In this document: positions 35,859 to 44,329 of the stretch, piece after piece
Layout of the letters: each line of letters begins with the position of its first letter
Position numbering within the stretch: the stretch's first letter is position 1
Source: JBBTQJ01 sp038065755
Lineage (GTDB): Bacteria; Patescibacteriota; Minisyncoccia; Minisyncoccales; Staskawiczbacteraceae
Direction: 5' to 3'
Length of the DNA stretch: 59,755 nt
Assembly: GCA_038065755.1 (NCBI GenBank)
Contig: JBBTQJ010000031.1
Coordinates: forward strand, 1 to 59,755
Position numbers and translations under genes: made by a program
The notes under the pieces: generated by a model
Told to the model about the DNA's origin: nothing
What the model saw: the letters and a program-made list of their open reading frames with translations, nothing else
The model's database searches: none

Positions 35859-36462
35859 TATGCAAATAATTTTAAAAAGAATTTTCGATTTTATAGTTTC
35901 TTTAACAGTTATTATTCTGCTTTTTCCTTTGTTTTTAATAACAGTTGTTTTGATAAAAATTGACTCTCATGGCCCGATTTTTTTCATTCATGAAAGAGCA
36001 GGAAAGAATGGCAAGCCATTTTATCCTCTTAAATTTAGAACCATGGAAGAAGGGTCTATTGAAAAGGGGCTTGGTTATAATGTTTCTGAAAAAGATGAAA
36101 GAATCACAAGAACGGGAAAATTTTTAAGAAAATGGGGCATAGACGAATTTCCTCAGCTTATAAATGTTTTAAAAGGGGAAATGAGTTTAGTCGGGCCTCG
36201 ACCTGCTTTTTTGCATCACATAAAGAAATACAGCGATTTCCAGAAAAAAAGGCTTTTAATGAAGCCCGGTATCGTGGGATGGGCATTGATCCACGGCAGA
36301 AACTCTTTGTCTTGGGAAGAAAGGATAAAGCACGATGTTTTTTATGTTGAAAATTGGTCTTTCTGGCTGGACATTAAAATTATATTTAAATCATTTTATT
36401 TGATTTTAATAAAACAGGAAGGGGTTTATGGCAAAGGCGGGGTAAACGACCCGTTTGATTGA
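35851..36462 (+). CDS. Initiating phosphoglycosyl transferase (bacterial sugar transferase)
   Basis: A 203-residue monotopic phosphoglycosyl transferase of the PglC/WcaJ C-terminal type that links a sugar phosphate to undecaprenyl phosphate and starts the repeat unit. After a basic residue cluster and a hydrophobic re-entrant helix come FFIHERAGKNGKPFYPLKFR, the catalytic Asp-Glu in WGIDEFPQLINVLKGEMSLV and GPRPA. It overlaps the fusion gene by 8 nt; a second ATG at 35860 is an alternative start. Confidence 0.93.
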   Translation: MNNMQIILKRIFDFIVSLTVIILLFPLFLITVVLIKIDSHGPIFFIHERAGKNGKPFYPLKFRTMEEGSIEKGLGYNVSEKDERITRTGKFLRKWGIDEFPQLINVLKGEMSLVGPRPAFLHHIKKYSDFQKKRLLMKPGIVGWALIHGRNSLSWEERIKHDVFYVENWSFWLDIKIIFKSFYLILIKQEGVYGKGGVNDPFD

Positions 36463-36496
36463 AAAAATATCTAAAAAGTAATAATGTTAATTAAAT

Positions 36497-37180
36497 ATGA
36501 TTACAACTATATTTTTTGATCTAGACGGCACGCTTTATCCAGAAGAGGAATTTGTAATAAGCGGATTTTTTGCGGTTTCAGAATATATTTCAAAAAAATA
36601 TAAAATCAGCCGCGGCAAGGTTTTTGGCATTTTGGCTGATGATTTTAAAAAAGGGCTTCGCAAAAAAAACTTTAATGTTTTGTTAAAAAAACTCGGCCTT
36701 AAAAAAGAAACCGTTGAAAAATTAATAAAAATTTACAGAAGCCATTATCCTAAAGAAATTTCACTTTATCCCGATGCCTCAAAAACTTTAAAAGCCCTTA
36801 ATGAAAATTTTAAATTAGGATTGATTACCAATGGTTATAAAAACTCGCAGGCAAATAAAATTTCATCTTTAAAAATTAAAAAATATTTTAAGGCTATATT
36901 TATTGCCACAGAGTTTGAAGACGATAATTGGAAAAAGAGCGTTGTTTCTTTTAATATTTTGCTGAAAAAATTAAAAAGCAAGCCAGAAGAAACAGCATAT
37001 GTGGGAGATAACCCCAAAAGAGATTTTATGGGGGCTAAAAAGATGGGTATTTTATCTATAAGAATAAAAAGGAAGGGGGGCGATTGCTTTAATATTTTGT
37101 CAGGCAAAAAAAATAAGGCAGATTATAATATTTCAAGCCTGCAAAGCGTAGAAAAAATTATAAAAAAAAATGAAAAATAA
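36497..37180 (+). CDS. HAD-superfamily hydrolase
   Basis: A 227-residue HAD phosphatase: FFDLDGTLYPEEEF is motif I, GLITNGYKNSQ motif II and YVGDNPKRDFMGAKKMG motif IV. The cap is helical as in YjjG-like enzymes. It overlaps the ATP-grasp gene by 11 nt, so it may dephosphorylate an intermediate of that enzyme; the substrate is unknown. Confidence 0.83.
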   Translation: MITTIFFDLDGTLYPEEEFVISGFFAVSEYISKKYKISRGKVFGILADDFKKGLRKKNFNVLLKKLGLKKETVEKLIKIYRSHYPKEISLYPDASKTLKALNENFKLGLITNGYKNSQANKISSLKIKKYFKAIFIATEFEDDNWKKSVVSFNILLKKLKSKPEETAYVGDNPKRDFMGAKKMGILSIRIKRKGGDCFNILSGKKNKADYNISSLQSVEKIIKKNEK

Positions 37181-38135
37181 TATTTTAATTGCGCCAGGGG
37201 GGTCGGGAATGGCAATATCTGCCATAAAGGCGTTAAAACAGGACAAAAATATCCGCATTGTTTCGATCGATTCAGATAAGCTGTCGCCAGGTTTGTATCT
37301 TTCTCATAAGGGATATATTGTGCCCGCCTTTGAAGACAATAAATTTATTCCAGCCATTGAAAAAATAATCAAAAAAGAAAAAATAAATTTAATAATTCCC
37401 GCCTTAGATACGATTTTATTAAGATTTTCAGAGCTAAAATTATTTTTTAAAGAAAAGGGAGCAGACGTATTGGTATCAGAGCAAGAAACAATAAAAATTA
37501 CCCGCGACAAATGGAAAACTTACAACAAACTAAAAGATATCATTCCATTTCCTAAGTCGTTTATAGAAAAAGACAAAACAGATGCTATGTTTCCCCTTTT
37601 TATAAAACCGAGAGAGGGGTCCGGCTCGCAAAATGTTTATAAGGTTGATTCAAAGGAAGATATGGATTTTTATTATAAAAAAATTAAAAATCCGATTATT
37701 CAGGAATATTTAAGCGGGAAAGAGCATACCGTTGACTGTCTGGCAGATAATAAAAATAAGCTTGTTTTAATAATATGCCGGGAAAGAATTGAAACAAAAG
37801 CCGGCATTTCAACAAAGGGCAAAATAGTTAAAAATAAAAAAATTGAAGACATGGCTGTTAAAATTTCAGAGAGTTTAAAATTTTACGGACCTTTCTTTTT
37901 CCAGACAAAAGAAGACAGAAACAGAAACCCGAAACTAACGGAAATTAATGCCAGAATATCTGGAACGATGTCTTTGTCCAGTTTTGCCGGGCCAAATATC
38001 CATATTTTATCCGCAAAAATAAGCAGGGGGGAAAAAATAAAAAAAACAAAAATAAAATACGGAACATATGTTACAAGATATTTAGAGGATATTTATTTGA
38101 CAGAGCAAAAAATAAAAAAAATTCATGAAATATAA
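37170..38135 (+). CDS. ATP-grasp enzyme (CarB-like)
   Basis: A 321-residue ATP-grasp ligase: an N-terminal pre-ATP-grasp fold (ILIAPGGSGMAISAIKAL, IVSIDSD), a central lysine/glycine loop (PLFIKPREGSGSQNVYKV), IIQEYLSGKEHTVD and the metal-binding LTEINARISGTM. Such enzymes join a carboxylate to an amine or thiol. In glycan loci they may attach amino acids to uronic acids or amino sugars. Overlaps of 11 nt with the HAD gene and 11 nt with the aminotransferase suggest a three-gene functional unit. Confidence 0.83.
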   Translation: MKNNILIAPGGSGMAISAIKALKQDKNIRIVSIDSDKLSPGLYLSHKGYIVPAFEDNKFIPAIEKIIKKEKINLIIPALDTILLRFSELKLFFKEKGADVLVSEQETIKITRDKWKTYNKLKDIIPFPKSFIEKDKTDAMFPLFIKPREGSGSQNVYKVDSKEDMDFYYKKIKNPIIQEYLSGKEHTVDCLADNKNKLVLIICRERIETKAGISTKGKIVKNKKIEDMAVKISESLKFYGPFFFQTKEDRNRNPKLTEINARISGTMSLSSFAGPNIHILSAKISRGEKIKKTKIKYGTYVTRYLEDIYLTEQKIKKIHEI

Positions 38136-39252
38136 AATTCCGCTTTCTAGGCCGGATATAAAAGAAAAAGACATAAAAGAAGTAATAAAGGTTTTAAAAA
38201 CCCCATATTTAAGTTTGGGAAAAAAGTATTTGGAATTTGAAAAAATAATAGCTGGGTATGCGGGCGTAAAATATGCGGTGGCTGTAAATTCGGGAACCAG
38301 CGGACTGCACCTTATTATAAAAGCATTAGGCATTAGCGAGGGCGACAAAGTTATTACCACTCCTTTTTCATTTATTGCCTCTTCAAACTGTATTTTATAT
38401 GAAAGAGCCAAGCCGGTTTTTACTGACATAGACGAAAAAACTTTTAATATTGATGTTTCAAAAATTGAAGAAAAAATTACCGGAAAAACTAAGGCGATTT
38501 TAGCGGTAGATGTTTTTTCACAGCCGGCAGACTGGCAGAAATTGGAAAAGACAGCTAAAAAACATAAACTTTTTTTAATTGAAGATTCGGCCGAAGCGCT
38601 GGGTTCTGATTATAAAAATAAAAAATGCGGAAGCTTTGGAGACGCCGCGGTTTTTGCTTTTTTTCCGAACAAGCAAATTACTACGGGCGAGGGAGGGGTT
38701 GTTTTAACCAATAATAAAAATATTTATGAATTGTGCCGCAGTATGGCAAATCAGGGCAGAAAATTAGAAAACGGAAAATGGTTAGAACACATCCGGCTTG
38801 GCTATAATTATCGTTTAGATGAAATGAGTTGCGCCTTGGGAATTTCTCAAATGAAACATTTGGGGGAAATTTTGAAAAAAAGAGCAAGGGTGGCTGAATT
38901 ATATAATAGAAAATTAAAAAATATAAAAGAATTAGAAATTCCTTATATAAAACAGGGAAACAAAATCAGCTGGTTTGTTTATGTGGTAAAATTATCAGAA
39001 AACTTGGCAGGAGAGAAAAGAGATAAAATTATAAAAAAAATGGCAGAAAAAGGAATACAATGCTCAAACTATTTTCAGCCCATTCATTTACAGCCGTTTT
39101 ACAGAAAAGAGTTTCTATATAAAAATGGCGATTTTCCGGTTGCGGAAAATATCAGCAAAAGAACCCTGGCCTTGCCCTTTTTTAATAATTTAACAGAAAA
39201 AGAAATAGATTTTGTCGTTAAAAATTTAAAAGAAATAATTAAAAATGCTTAA
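38125..39252 (+). CDS. DegT/DnrJ/EryC1-type sugar aminotransferase
   Basis: A 375-residue PLP-dependent aminotransferase acting on keto-sugars. The PLP lysine is in FFPNKQITTGEGG, the Asp in IEDSAEALGSDY, and NSGTSGLHLIIKAL binds phosphate. It contrasts with rfbH, where the lysine is His. The next gene is a CapD/WbpM-type 4,6-dehydratase that could supply its 4-keto substrate, giving a 4-amino-4,6-dideoxy sugar as in the PglE/PglF pathway. The start overlaps the ATP-grasp gene by 11 nt and the stop overlaps the dehydratase by 8 nt. Confidence 0.92.
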   Translation: MKYKIPLSRPDIKEKDIKEVIKVLKTPYLSLGKKYLEFEKIIAGYAGVKYAVAVNSGTSGLHLIIKALGISEGDKVITTPFSFIASSNCILYERAKPVFTDIDEKTFNIDVSKIEEKITGKTKAILAVDVFSQPADWQKLEKTAKKHKLFLIEDSAEALGSDYKNKKCGSFGDAAVFAFFPNKQITTGEGGVVLTNNKNIYELCRSMANQGRKLENGKWLEHIRLGYNYRLDEMSCALGISQMKHLGEILKKRARVAELYNRKLKNIKELEIPYIKQGNKISWFVYVVKLSENLAGEKRDKIIKKMAEKGIQCSNYFQPIHLQPFYRKEFLYKNGDFPVAENISKRTLALPFFNNLTEKEIDFVVKNLKEIIKNA

Positions 39253-41110
39253 ATTTATTTTTAGAAAAACGGCGCTGACTAAAACCATATTTTTTGCAAC
39301 GGGTGATGTTTTTTTGATATCTTTAGCTGTGTGGCTGTCTTTTTTAACAAGGTTTGACGCCAAAATACCTTCTCAGTATTTTCCTTTTATTTTTAGAATG
39401 ATTATTTTGGCAATAGTTTTTACCGTTCCGACATTTTATTTCCAAAAGCTTTATTCTTTTTCCTGGTCTTACGTGTCGGCGTCAGAGGCGATTTATTTAT
39501 TTCGGGCTACAACCATTTCTTTTTTGTTTTTAGGAATTGCCATTTATATATCTGATTATTTCCCGCATTTTATCAATTTTCCCAGGGCAACTATTTTTAT
39601 AAGTTATTTTTTAGTTTTATTTTTTTGCGGAGGGCTTCGTTTTTCCAAAAGAATTTATTTGCATATTAAAGGGTCTAATAGAATGGCAGATAAAGAAAAG
39701 GCTTTGATAGTGGGGGCCGGAGACTCGGGAGAGCAAATTTTAAGAAGCATAATATCTTCTAACGACACCCCTTATTTTCCGGTTGGATTTATTGACGACA
39801 GCCCCATAAAACAAGGAGCAACAATTCACGGCCTAAAAGTATTTGGAAAAATTTTGGATATTCCGAAAATTGTAGAAAAAAACCAGATAAAACAAATAAT
39901 TATTGCCCTGCCTTCGGCCGGCAATAAAATAATCAAGAAAACAATTGAGCTGGCAAGATCGGCTGGTGTTAAAAAAATTAAAATTGCGCCGTCTTTGGAA
40001 AAGATTATAAGCGGCAAAGTTTCTTTTAAAAATCTTAAAAACGTTGAGGCAGAAGATTTGTTGGGAAGAGAAGAGGTTATTTTAAATATGAAGGAAATAG
40101 AAAATTTTATAAAAAACAAGCCTATTTTAATTACCGGAGCGGCTGGTTCTATAGGATCAGAACTTTCAAGGCAGGTATCAAAGTTCAATCCCTCTCTGCT
40201 TTTATTGCTTGACCAGGATGAAACCGGTATTTTCAATATTTCAAAAGAGCTGGAAAATAAATTTTCAGATGTTAAAATTGTGTCTTTGGTGGCAGATATA
40301 AGAGACAGGCCGGAAATTGATTATATTTTTAAAAAATTTCAGCCTAAAATTATTTTTCACGCGGCGGCTTACAAACACGTCCCTTTAATGGAAAAAAATA
40401 TTGCAGAGGCTGTAAAAAATAATATTTTTGGCGTAAAAACACTGGCCGAAGCCAGTTTGGCTTCGGGGGCAGAAAAATTTATTTTAATTTCTACCGACAA
40501 AGCGGTAAATCCCGCTTCTGTGATGGGAGCCACAAAAAGAGCCGGAGAAATGATTTGCCAGGCCTATAACCAAAAAAATAACACAAAATTTATTTCCGTA
40601 AGATTTGGCAATGTTTTAGACAGCAGGGGGAGCGTCATACCCTCATTTCGCGAACAGATAAAAAAAGGGGGGCCGGTAGAAGTGACCCATCCTGATATGA
40701 AAAGATATTTTATGTTAATTCCAGAGGCCTGTTTGTTGGTTATGCAAGCAGGAGCTATGGGCAAGGGCGGAGAAGTATTTGTTTTAGATATGGGAAAACC
40801 GATTAAAATTTTAGATCTGGCCAAAGAAATGATAAAATTATCCGGATTTGAACCAGACAAAGATATGCCTATTGTTTTTGTGGGGACAAGGCCGGGGGAA
40901 AAATTATTTGAAGAAATTTTAACCGCAAAAGAAGGAGTTGTCGCCACCTGCAACCAAAAAATTTTTATGGCAAAGCTTTCCGATATTGCCCTAAAAGATT
41001 TTGAAGAAAAATTAAAAAAATTAGAGGAGGCGGTTCAAAATTTTGAAAAAGAAAAAATAACAAACTGCCTTAAAGAGCTGGTTCCCTATTACAACCCCCA
41101 AAAATTATAA
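39245..41110 (+). CDS. CapD/WbpM-type UDP-N-acetylglucosamine 4,6-dehydratase
   Basis: A 621-residue membrane-bound dehydratase. Four to five N-terminal helices (1-130), a Rossmann regulatory domain (about 145-285, GAGDSGEQILRSI) and a C-terminal SDR (from about 296: ITGAAGSIGSELSRQ, HAAAYKHVPLM, STDKAVNPASVMGATKR) are in family order. In place of YxxxK it has MGATK, as expected for WbpM/PglF. It makes UDP-4-keto-6-deoxy-GlcNAc. It is the last gene of the polysaccharide locus. Confidence 0.93.
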   Translation: MLKFIFRKTALTKTIFFATGDVFLISLAVWLSFLTRFDAKIPSQYFPFIFRMIILAIVFTVPTFYFQKLYSFSWSYVSASEAIYLFRATTISFLFLGIAIYISDYFPHFINFPRATIFISYFLVLFFCGGLRFSKRIYLHIKGSNRMADKEKALIVGAGDSGEQILRSIISSNDTPYFPVGFIDDSPIKQGATIHGLKVFGKILDIPKIVEKNQIKQIIIALPSAGNKIIKKTIELARSAGVKKIKIAPSLEKIISGKVSFKNLKNVEAEDLLGREEVILNMKEIENFIKNKPILITGAAGSIGSELSRQVSKFNPSLLLLLDQDETGIFNISKELENKFSDVKIVSLVADIRDRPEIDYIFKKFQPKIIFHAAAYKHVPLMEKNIAEAVKNNIFGVKTLAEASLASGAEKFILISTDKAVNPASVMGATKRAGEMICQAYNQKNNTKFISVRFGNVLDSRGSVIPSFREQIKKGGPVEVTHPDMKRYFMLIPEACLLVMQAGAMGKGGEVFVLDMGKPIKILDLAKEMIKLSGFEPDKDMPIVFVGTRPGEKLFEEILTAKEGVVATCNQKIFMAKLSDIALKDFEEKLKKLEEAVQNFEKEKITNCLKELVPYYNPQKL

Positions 41111-41132
41111 TATTTATTATAATTACAATGTA

Positions 41133-41141
41133 TGATATAAT
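41133..41141 (+). promoter_or_regulatory. Extended -10 promoter
   Basis: TGATATAAT (41133-41141) is a consensus extended -10 (TGnTATAAT) with no recognisable -35. Transcription from about 41148 would start the metallopeptidase-murB-hpf unit, and it supports ATG 41176 over the in-frame ATG at 41128, which lies upstream of the -10. Confidence 0.6.
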
Positions 41142-41175
41142 GAAAAAATCTAATATAGATTTTTTTATTTGTTTT

Positions 41176-42933
41176 ATGAAAACCAAAAAGAAATTTAAAA
41201 ACCTGCCATCTGCTATCGGTATTTGTAGGAGAAAAATCATATTTATTGCAACGGCGTTTTTTTGCTTGTTTGCGGCTTTTGGCGCGTTGGCAACAAACCA
41301 AAACGAGGTTATTAATTTTTACATAGATAAAAGTTTTGATTCTTCCGAAAGAACACAAGTTTCAGCCGTTATGGTTGGAAACACCAAAAATCTTTATTTT
41401 TATATTGAAGAAAACTGGTGGAATTTGCAACTGCCAGATAAAAAGAGTGAAATTTTGGCTAATTTAAATAATCTGTCAAAAGAATTTGACAGCAAAATTT
41501 ATCCAATACTGACCTCTGTTTTTGGATATGAATGGAAGCCTGGCGTTGACGGAGATGAAAAAATTACAATTTTATTCCATTCAATGAAAGAGGATTCAGC
41601 CGGCTATTTTAGGACAGCCGATGAATACATAAAACTTCAATTGCCAAACTCCAACGAAAGAGAAATGTTGTATTTGTCTTTGTCTTTTATCAACAGCCCG
41701 CAGTTAAAAGGTTTTCTGAGCCACGAGTTTTTGCACCTAATAAGTTTTAATCAAAAAGAAAGAGCTTTTAATATAGAAGAAGAAATATGGCTAAACGAAG
41801 CCAGGGCGGATTATTCTTTAAACATTTTAGGATACGACGACCAATATGAAGGAAGCAACCTTCAAAGAAGAGTTAGGGCTTTTTTGGAAAAGCCCACAGA
41901 TTCTTTAACCGAGTGGCAGGGCAAGAAATATGATTATGGAGTTGTAAGCCTTTTTACGTATTATATGGCAGACCACTATGGAATAAACATTTTAACAGAT
42001 TCTTTAAAATCAAAAACAGTTGGAGTTTCCAGCATAAACGAAGCTCTGCAAAAAAATGGAATAAAAGAAACATTCTCGCAAATTTTTACCAACTGGACAA
42101 TAACTGTTGCTTTAAACGATTGTTCTTTGGGTCCAAAATATTGTTATTTGAATAAAAATCTTAAAAATTTTAAAATAAGTTCAAATATTAATTTTTTACC
42201 GCTGTCTGGAAATAGTTTTTTATCTGTTACCAACGTTACAAAAAATTGGTCGGGAAATTGGCAAAAAATAATTGGGGGAAACGGCAAGCTCAAACTGGAA
42301 TTTTCCAGCCTGACCGGGCTTGATTTTAAACTGCCATATATTATTGAAGATAAAAATAATAATTATTCAATAAATTTTTTAGACCTTGATAAAAATGAAA
42401 AAGGAGAAATCAATATTGAAAAATTTGGCGCAGACGTCAAATCTTTGATTATCATTCCCTCTTTGCAGACAAAAATGTCCGGCTTTGACGACTTGGAATT
42501 TACTTATCCGTATACAATTAATATTTCTGTTGCAGGAGCTGTGTCGCCCGACGAGCAGGCAACCATTCAAAAACTTTTAGAGCAAATAGATTATTTAAAA
42601 AAAGAAATCGCTAAAATTTTAGCTCAAAAAAACAACGGTCCCGAAAATCAAAATCAAGCTGTCTGCCGTCAGTTAAACAATAATCTTTATTTTGGCATAA
42701 AAAACAGCGAGGAAGTAAAATGCCTGCAAAGTTTTTTAAAATCAGAAGGAGAAGATATTTATAAAGAAGGGTTTGTTACCGGAAATTTTGGCAATTTAAC
42801 AAAATTAGCCGTAATTCGCTTTCAGGAAAAATACGCTTCTGAAATTTTAAACTCCATAGGGCTGCAAAAAGGCACGGGTTTTGTCGGCCCAAAAACAAGA
42901 CTAAAAATTAACAGCATTTTAACAGCCAGATAA
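41176..42933 (+). CDS. Secreted HExxH metallopeptidase with peptidoglycan-binding domain
   Basis: A 585-residue protein with an N-terminal basic region and hydrophobic signal (IIFIATAFFCLFAAFGALA). The zinc site is SHEFLHLISF (HEFLH), followed 20-25 residues later by WLNEARADY, whose Glu fits a gluzincin third ligand. After a beta-rich region and a coiled coil (LLEQIDYLKKEIAKILAQ) comes a C-terminal PG_binding_1-like domain (VKCLQSFLKSEG, FVTGNFGNLTKLAVIRFQ). It probably acts outside the membrane at the cell wall. I placed the start at 41176 because of the promoter and the signal length. It shares its stop base with the murB ATG. Confidence 0.78.
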   Translation: MKTKKKFKNLPSAIGICRRKIIFIATAFFCLFAAFGALATNQNEVINFYIDKSFDSSERTQVSAVMVGNTKNLYFYIEENWWNLQLPDKKSEILANLNNLSKEFDSKIYPILTSVFGYEWKPGVDGDEKITILFHSMKEDSAGYFRTADEYIKLQLPNSNEREMLYLSLSFINSPQLKGFLSHEFLHLISFNQKERAFNIEEEIWLNEARADYSLNILGYDDQYEGSNLQRRVRAFLEKPTDSLTEWQGKKYDYGVVSLFTYYMADHYGINILTDSLKSKTVGVSSINEALQKNGIKETFSQIFTNWTITVALNDCSLGPKYCYLNKNLKNFKISSNINFLPLSGNSFLSVTNVTKNWSGNWQKIIGGNGKLKLEFSSLTGLDFKLPYIIEDKNNNYSINFLDLDKNEKGEINIEKFGADVKSLIIIPSLQTKMSGFDDLEFTYPYTINISVAGAVSPDEQATIQKLLEQIDYLKKEIAKILAQKNNGPENQNQAVCRQLNNNLYFGIKNSEEVKCLQSFLKSEGEDIYKEGFVTGNFGNLTKLAVIRFQEKYASEILNSIGLQKGTGFVGPKTRLKINSILTAR

Positions 42934-43865
42934 TGAATTTTCAAAAAAATGTTTTACTTAAAAATTATACTACCTTTAAAATCGGAGGGCCTGCTGAATA
43001 TTTTTTAATTATAAAGAAAATAGAAGATTTTTTTGAAGCCGTAAAATTTGCAAAAAAAAATAAATTAATAATAACAGTTGTGGGAGGAGGAAGTAATTTG
43101 TTAGTTTCTGACAAAGGGCTAAAGGGGCTGGTTGTTAAAATTGAAAACACAAACATTGAGGTTAAAAAAAAATTAGTTTTAGCCGGGGCTGGAACAAGAC
43201 TGGAAAACTTGGTTAACTTTTGCAAAAGCAATAATTTAAAGGGATTTGAGTGGGCCTCTGGCATACCGGGGACAATTGGAGGCGCTGTTTATGGAAATGC
43301 TCAGGCTTTTGGAACAAAAATGGCTGATTTAATAAAAAATATAGAAGCCATAGATATAAAAACTTTAAAAATTATAAATTTGTCAAAAGAGAGATGCGAG
43401 TTTCGCCTGAAAAATAGCATTTTTAAAAAAAATAAAAACCTGGTAATTATTTCAGCCTCTTTTCTTTTGAAAAAAGGAAACAAAGAAGAAATTAGAGCAA
43501 AAATTAAAGAATATAAAGATTACAGAAAAAAAAGACATCCCACAAACTTTCCTTCGGCCGGCTCTGTTTTCGTAAATCCCGAAATAATTATTAAAAATAA
43601 AAAGTTATTAAAAAAATTTACAGAGTTAAAAGATTTTAATAAAAAAGGGGCAATTCATACGGGATATTTGATTGAAAAATCTGGCCTTAAAGGAAAAAAA
43701 ATAGGCAGGGCCCAGATTTCAGAAAAGCATGCTAATTTTATAATAAACCTCGGAGGAGCCAAAGCAAAAGATGTTTTAAAACTTATAATAACAGCAAAAC
43801 AAAAAGTTAAAAAAACATTTGGCATTGATTTGGTTCAGGAGGTGCAATTAATAGGTTTTAATTAA
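42933..43865 (+). CDS. murB: UDP-N-acetylenolpyruvoylglucosamine reductase
   Basis: Reduces UDP-GlcNAc-enolpyruvate to UDP-MurNAc for peptidoglycan. TTFKIGGPAEYFL and VVGGGSNLLVSDKGL bind FAD, WASGIPGTIGGAVYGNAQAF is the core motif, PSAGSVFVNP contains the catalytic Ser, and the last catalytic Glu is in VQEVQLIGF. The 310-residue length is normal. It starts on the last base of the peptidase stop codon (TAATG). It shows that the organism makes peptidoglycan. Confidence 0.96.
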   Translation: MNFQKNVLLKNYTTFKIGGPAEYFLIIKKIEDFFEAVKFAKKNKLIITVVGGGSNLLVSDKGLKGLVVKIENTNIEVKKKLVLAGAGTRLENLVNFCKSNNLKGFEWASGIPGTIGGAVYGNAQAFGTKMADLIKNIEAIDIKTLKIINLSKERCEFRLKNSIFKKNKNLVIISASFLLKKGNKEEIRAKIKEYKDYRKKRHPTNFPSAGSVFVNPEIIIKNKKLLKKFTELKDFNKKGAIHTGYLIEKSGLKGKKIGRAQISEKHANFIINLGGAKAKDVLKLIITAKQKVKKTFGIDLVQEVQLIGFN

Positions 43866-43885
43866 AATTGAATATATTAATATAT

Positions 43886-44263
43886 ATGAAAATAATAATT
43901 ACAACCAAAAACTTAGAGCTTACAGAGGATTTTAAAGATTTTATTGAAGAAAAAATAGGCAGCCTTGAAAAATTTATAAAGCCGTTTGAAAAAGAAAACG
44001 GTTTTGAAAAAGGCAAAGACGCGGTGGAGTTTTTAGTAGAGGCCGAAAAAGAAACAAAACACCATAAAAATGGCCAGATTTTTAAAATTAAGGCAAAAGC
44101 CAATTTACAAGGAAAATTATTGATAGCAAGTTCAAAAAATAATGATTTAAGCCGGGCCTTGATTGAAGTTAAAGATGAACTGCAACAGGAAATTAAAAAA
44201 TATAAATTAAAGAAAAAAGATTTGGCAATAAGGAAACAAAGAAAAATTAGAAATAAAATTTAA
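43886..44263 (+). CDS. hpf: Ribosome hibernation promoting factor (short HPF / RaiA)
   Basis: A 125-residue HPF/YfiA protein that binds the decoding centre of the 30S subunit in stationary phase. MKIIITTKNLELTEDFKDFIEEKI, split here by start choice, matches the family N-terminus; the basic tail KKYKLKKKDLAIRKQRKIR is usual. Only the short form is present, without the dimerisation domain of long HPF. ATG 43886 fits the family start better than the in-frame ATG at 43868. A terminator follows. Confidence 0.86.
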   Translation: MKIIITTKNLELTEDFKDFIEEKIGSLEKFIKPFEKENGFEKGKDAVEFLVEAEKETKHHKNGQIFKIKAKANLQGKLLIASSKNNDLSRALIEVKDELQQEIKKYKLKKKDLAIRKQRKIRNKI

Positions 44264-44283
44264 TACAAAAAAATACAACTTGT

Positions 44284-44312
44284 AAAACCGCATTGAATAA
44301 ATGCGGTTTTTT
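44284..44312 (+). terminator. Intrinsic terminator after hpf
   Basis: Aaaaccgcatt pairs with aatgcggtttt around a short loop, and the T run continues to 44312. It separates hpf from secA. Confidence 0.88.
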
Positions 44313-44319
44313 GTATAAG
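44293..44319 (+). promoter_or_regulatory. Possible secA promoter
   Basis: TATAAG (44314-44319) is a good -10. The best -35 is TTGAAT (44293-44298), inside the terminator loop, with a short 15-bp spacer. A start near 44326 would leave only about 4 nt before ATG 44330. Weak on its own. Confidence 0.3.
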
Positions 44320-44329
44320 ATTAACAATT

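Noticed and set aside
41128..41175. Earlier in-frame ATG for the metallopeptidase
   Set aside because: It lies upstream of the consensus extended -10 at 41133-41141; ATG 41176 gives a normal signal peptide.
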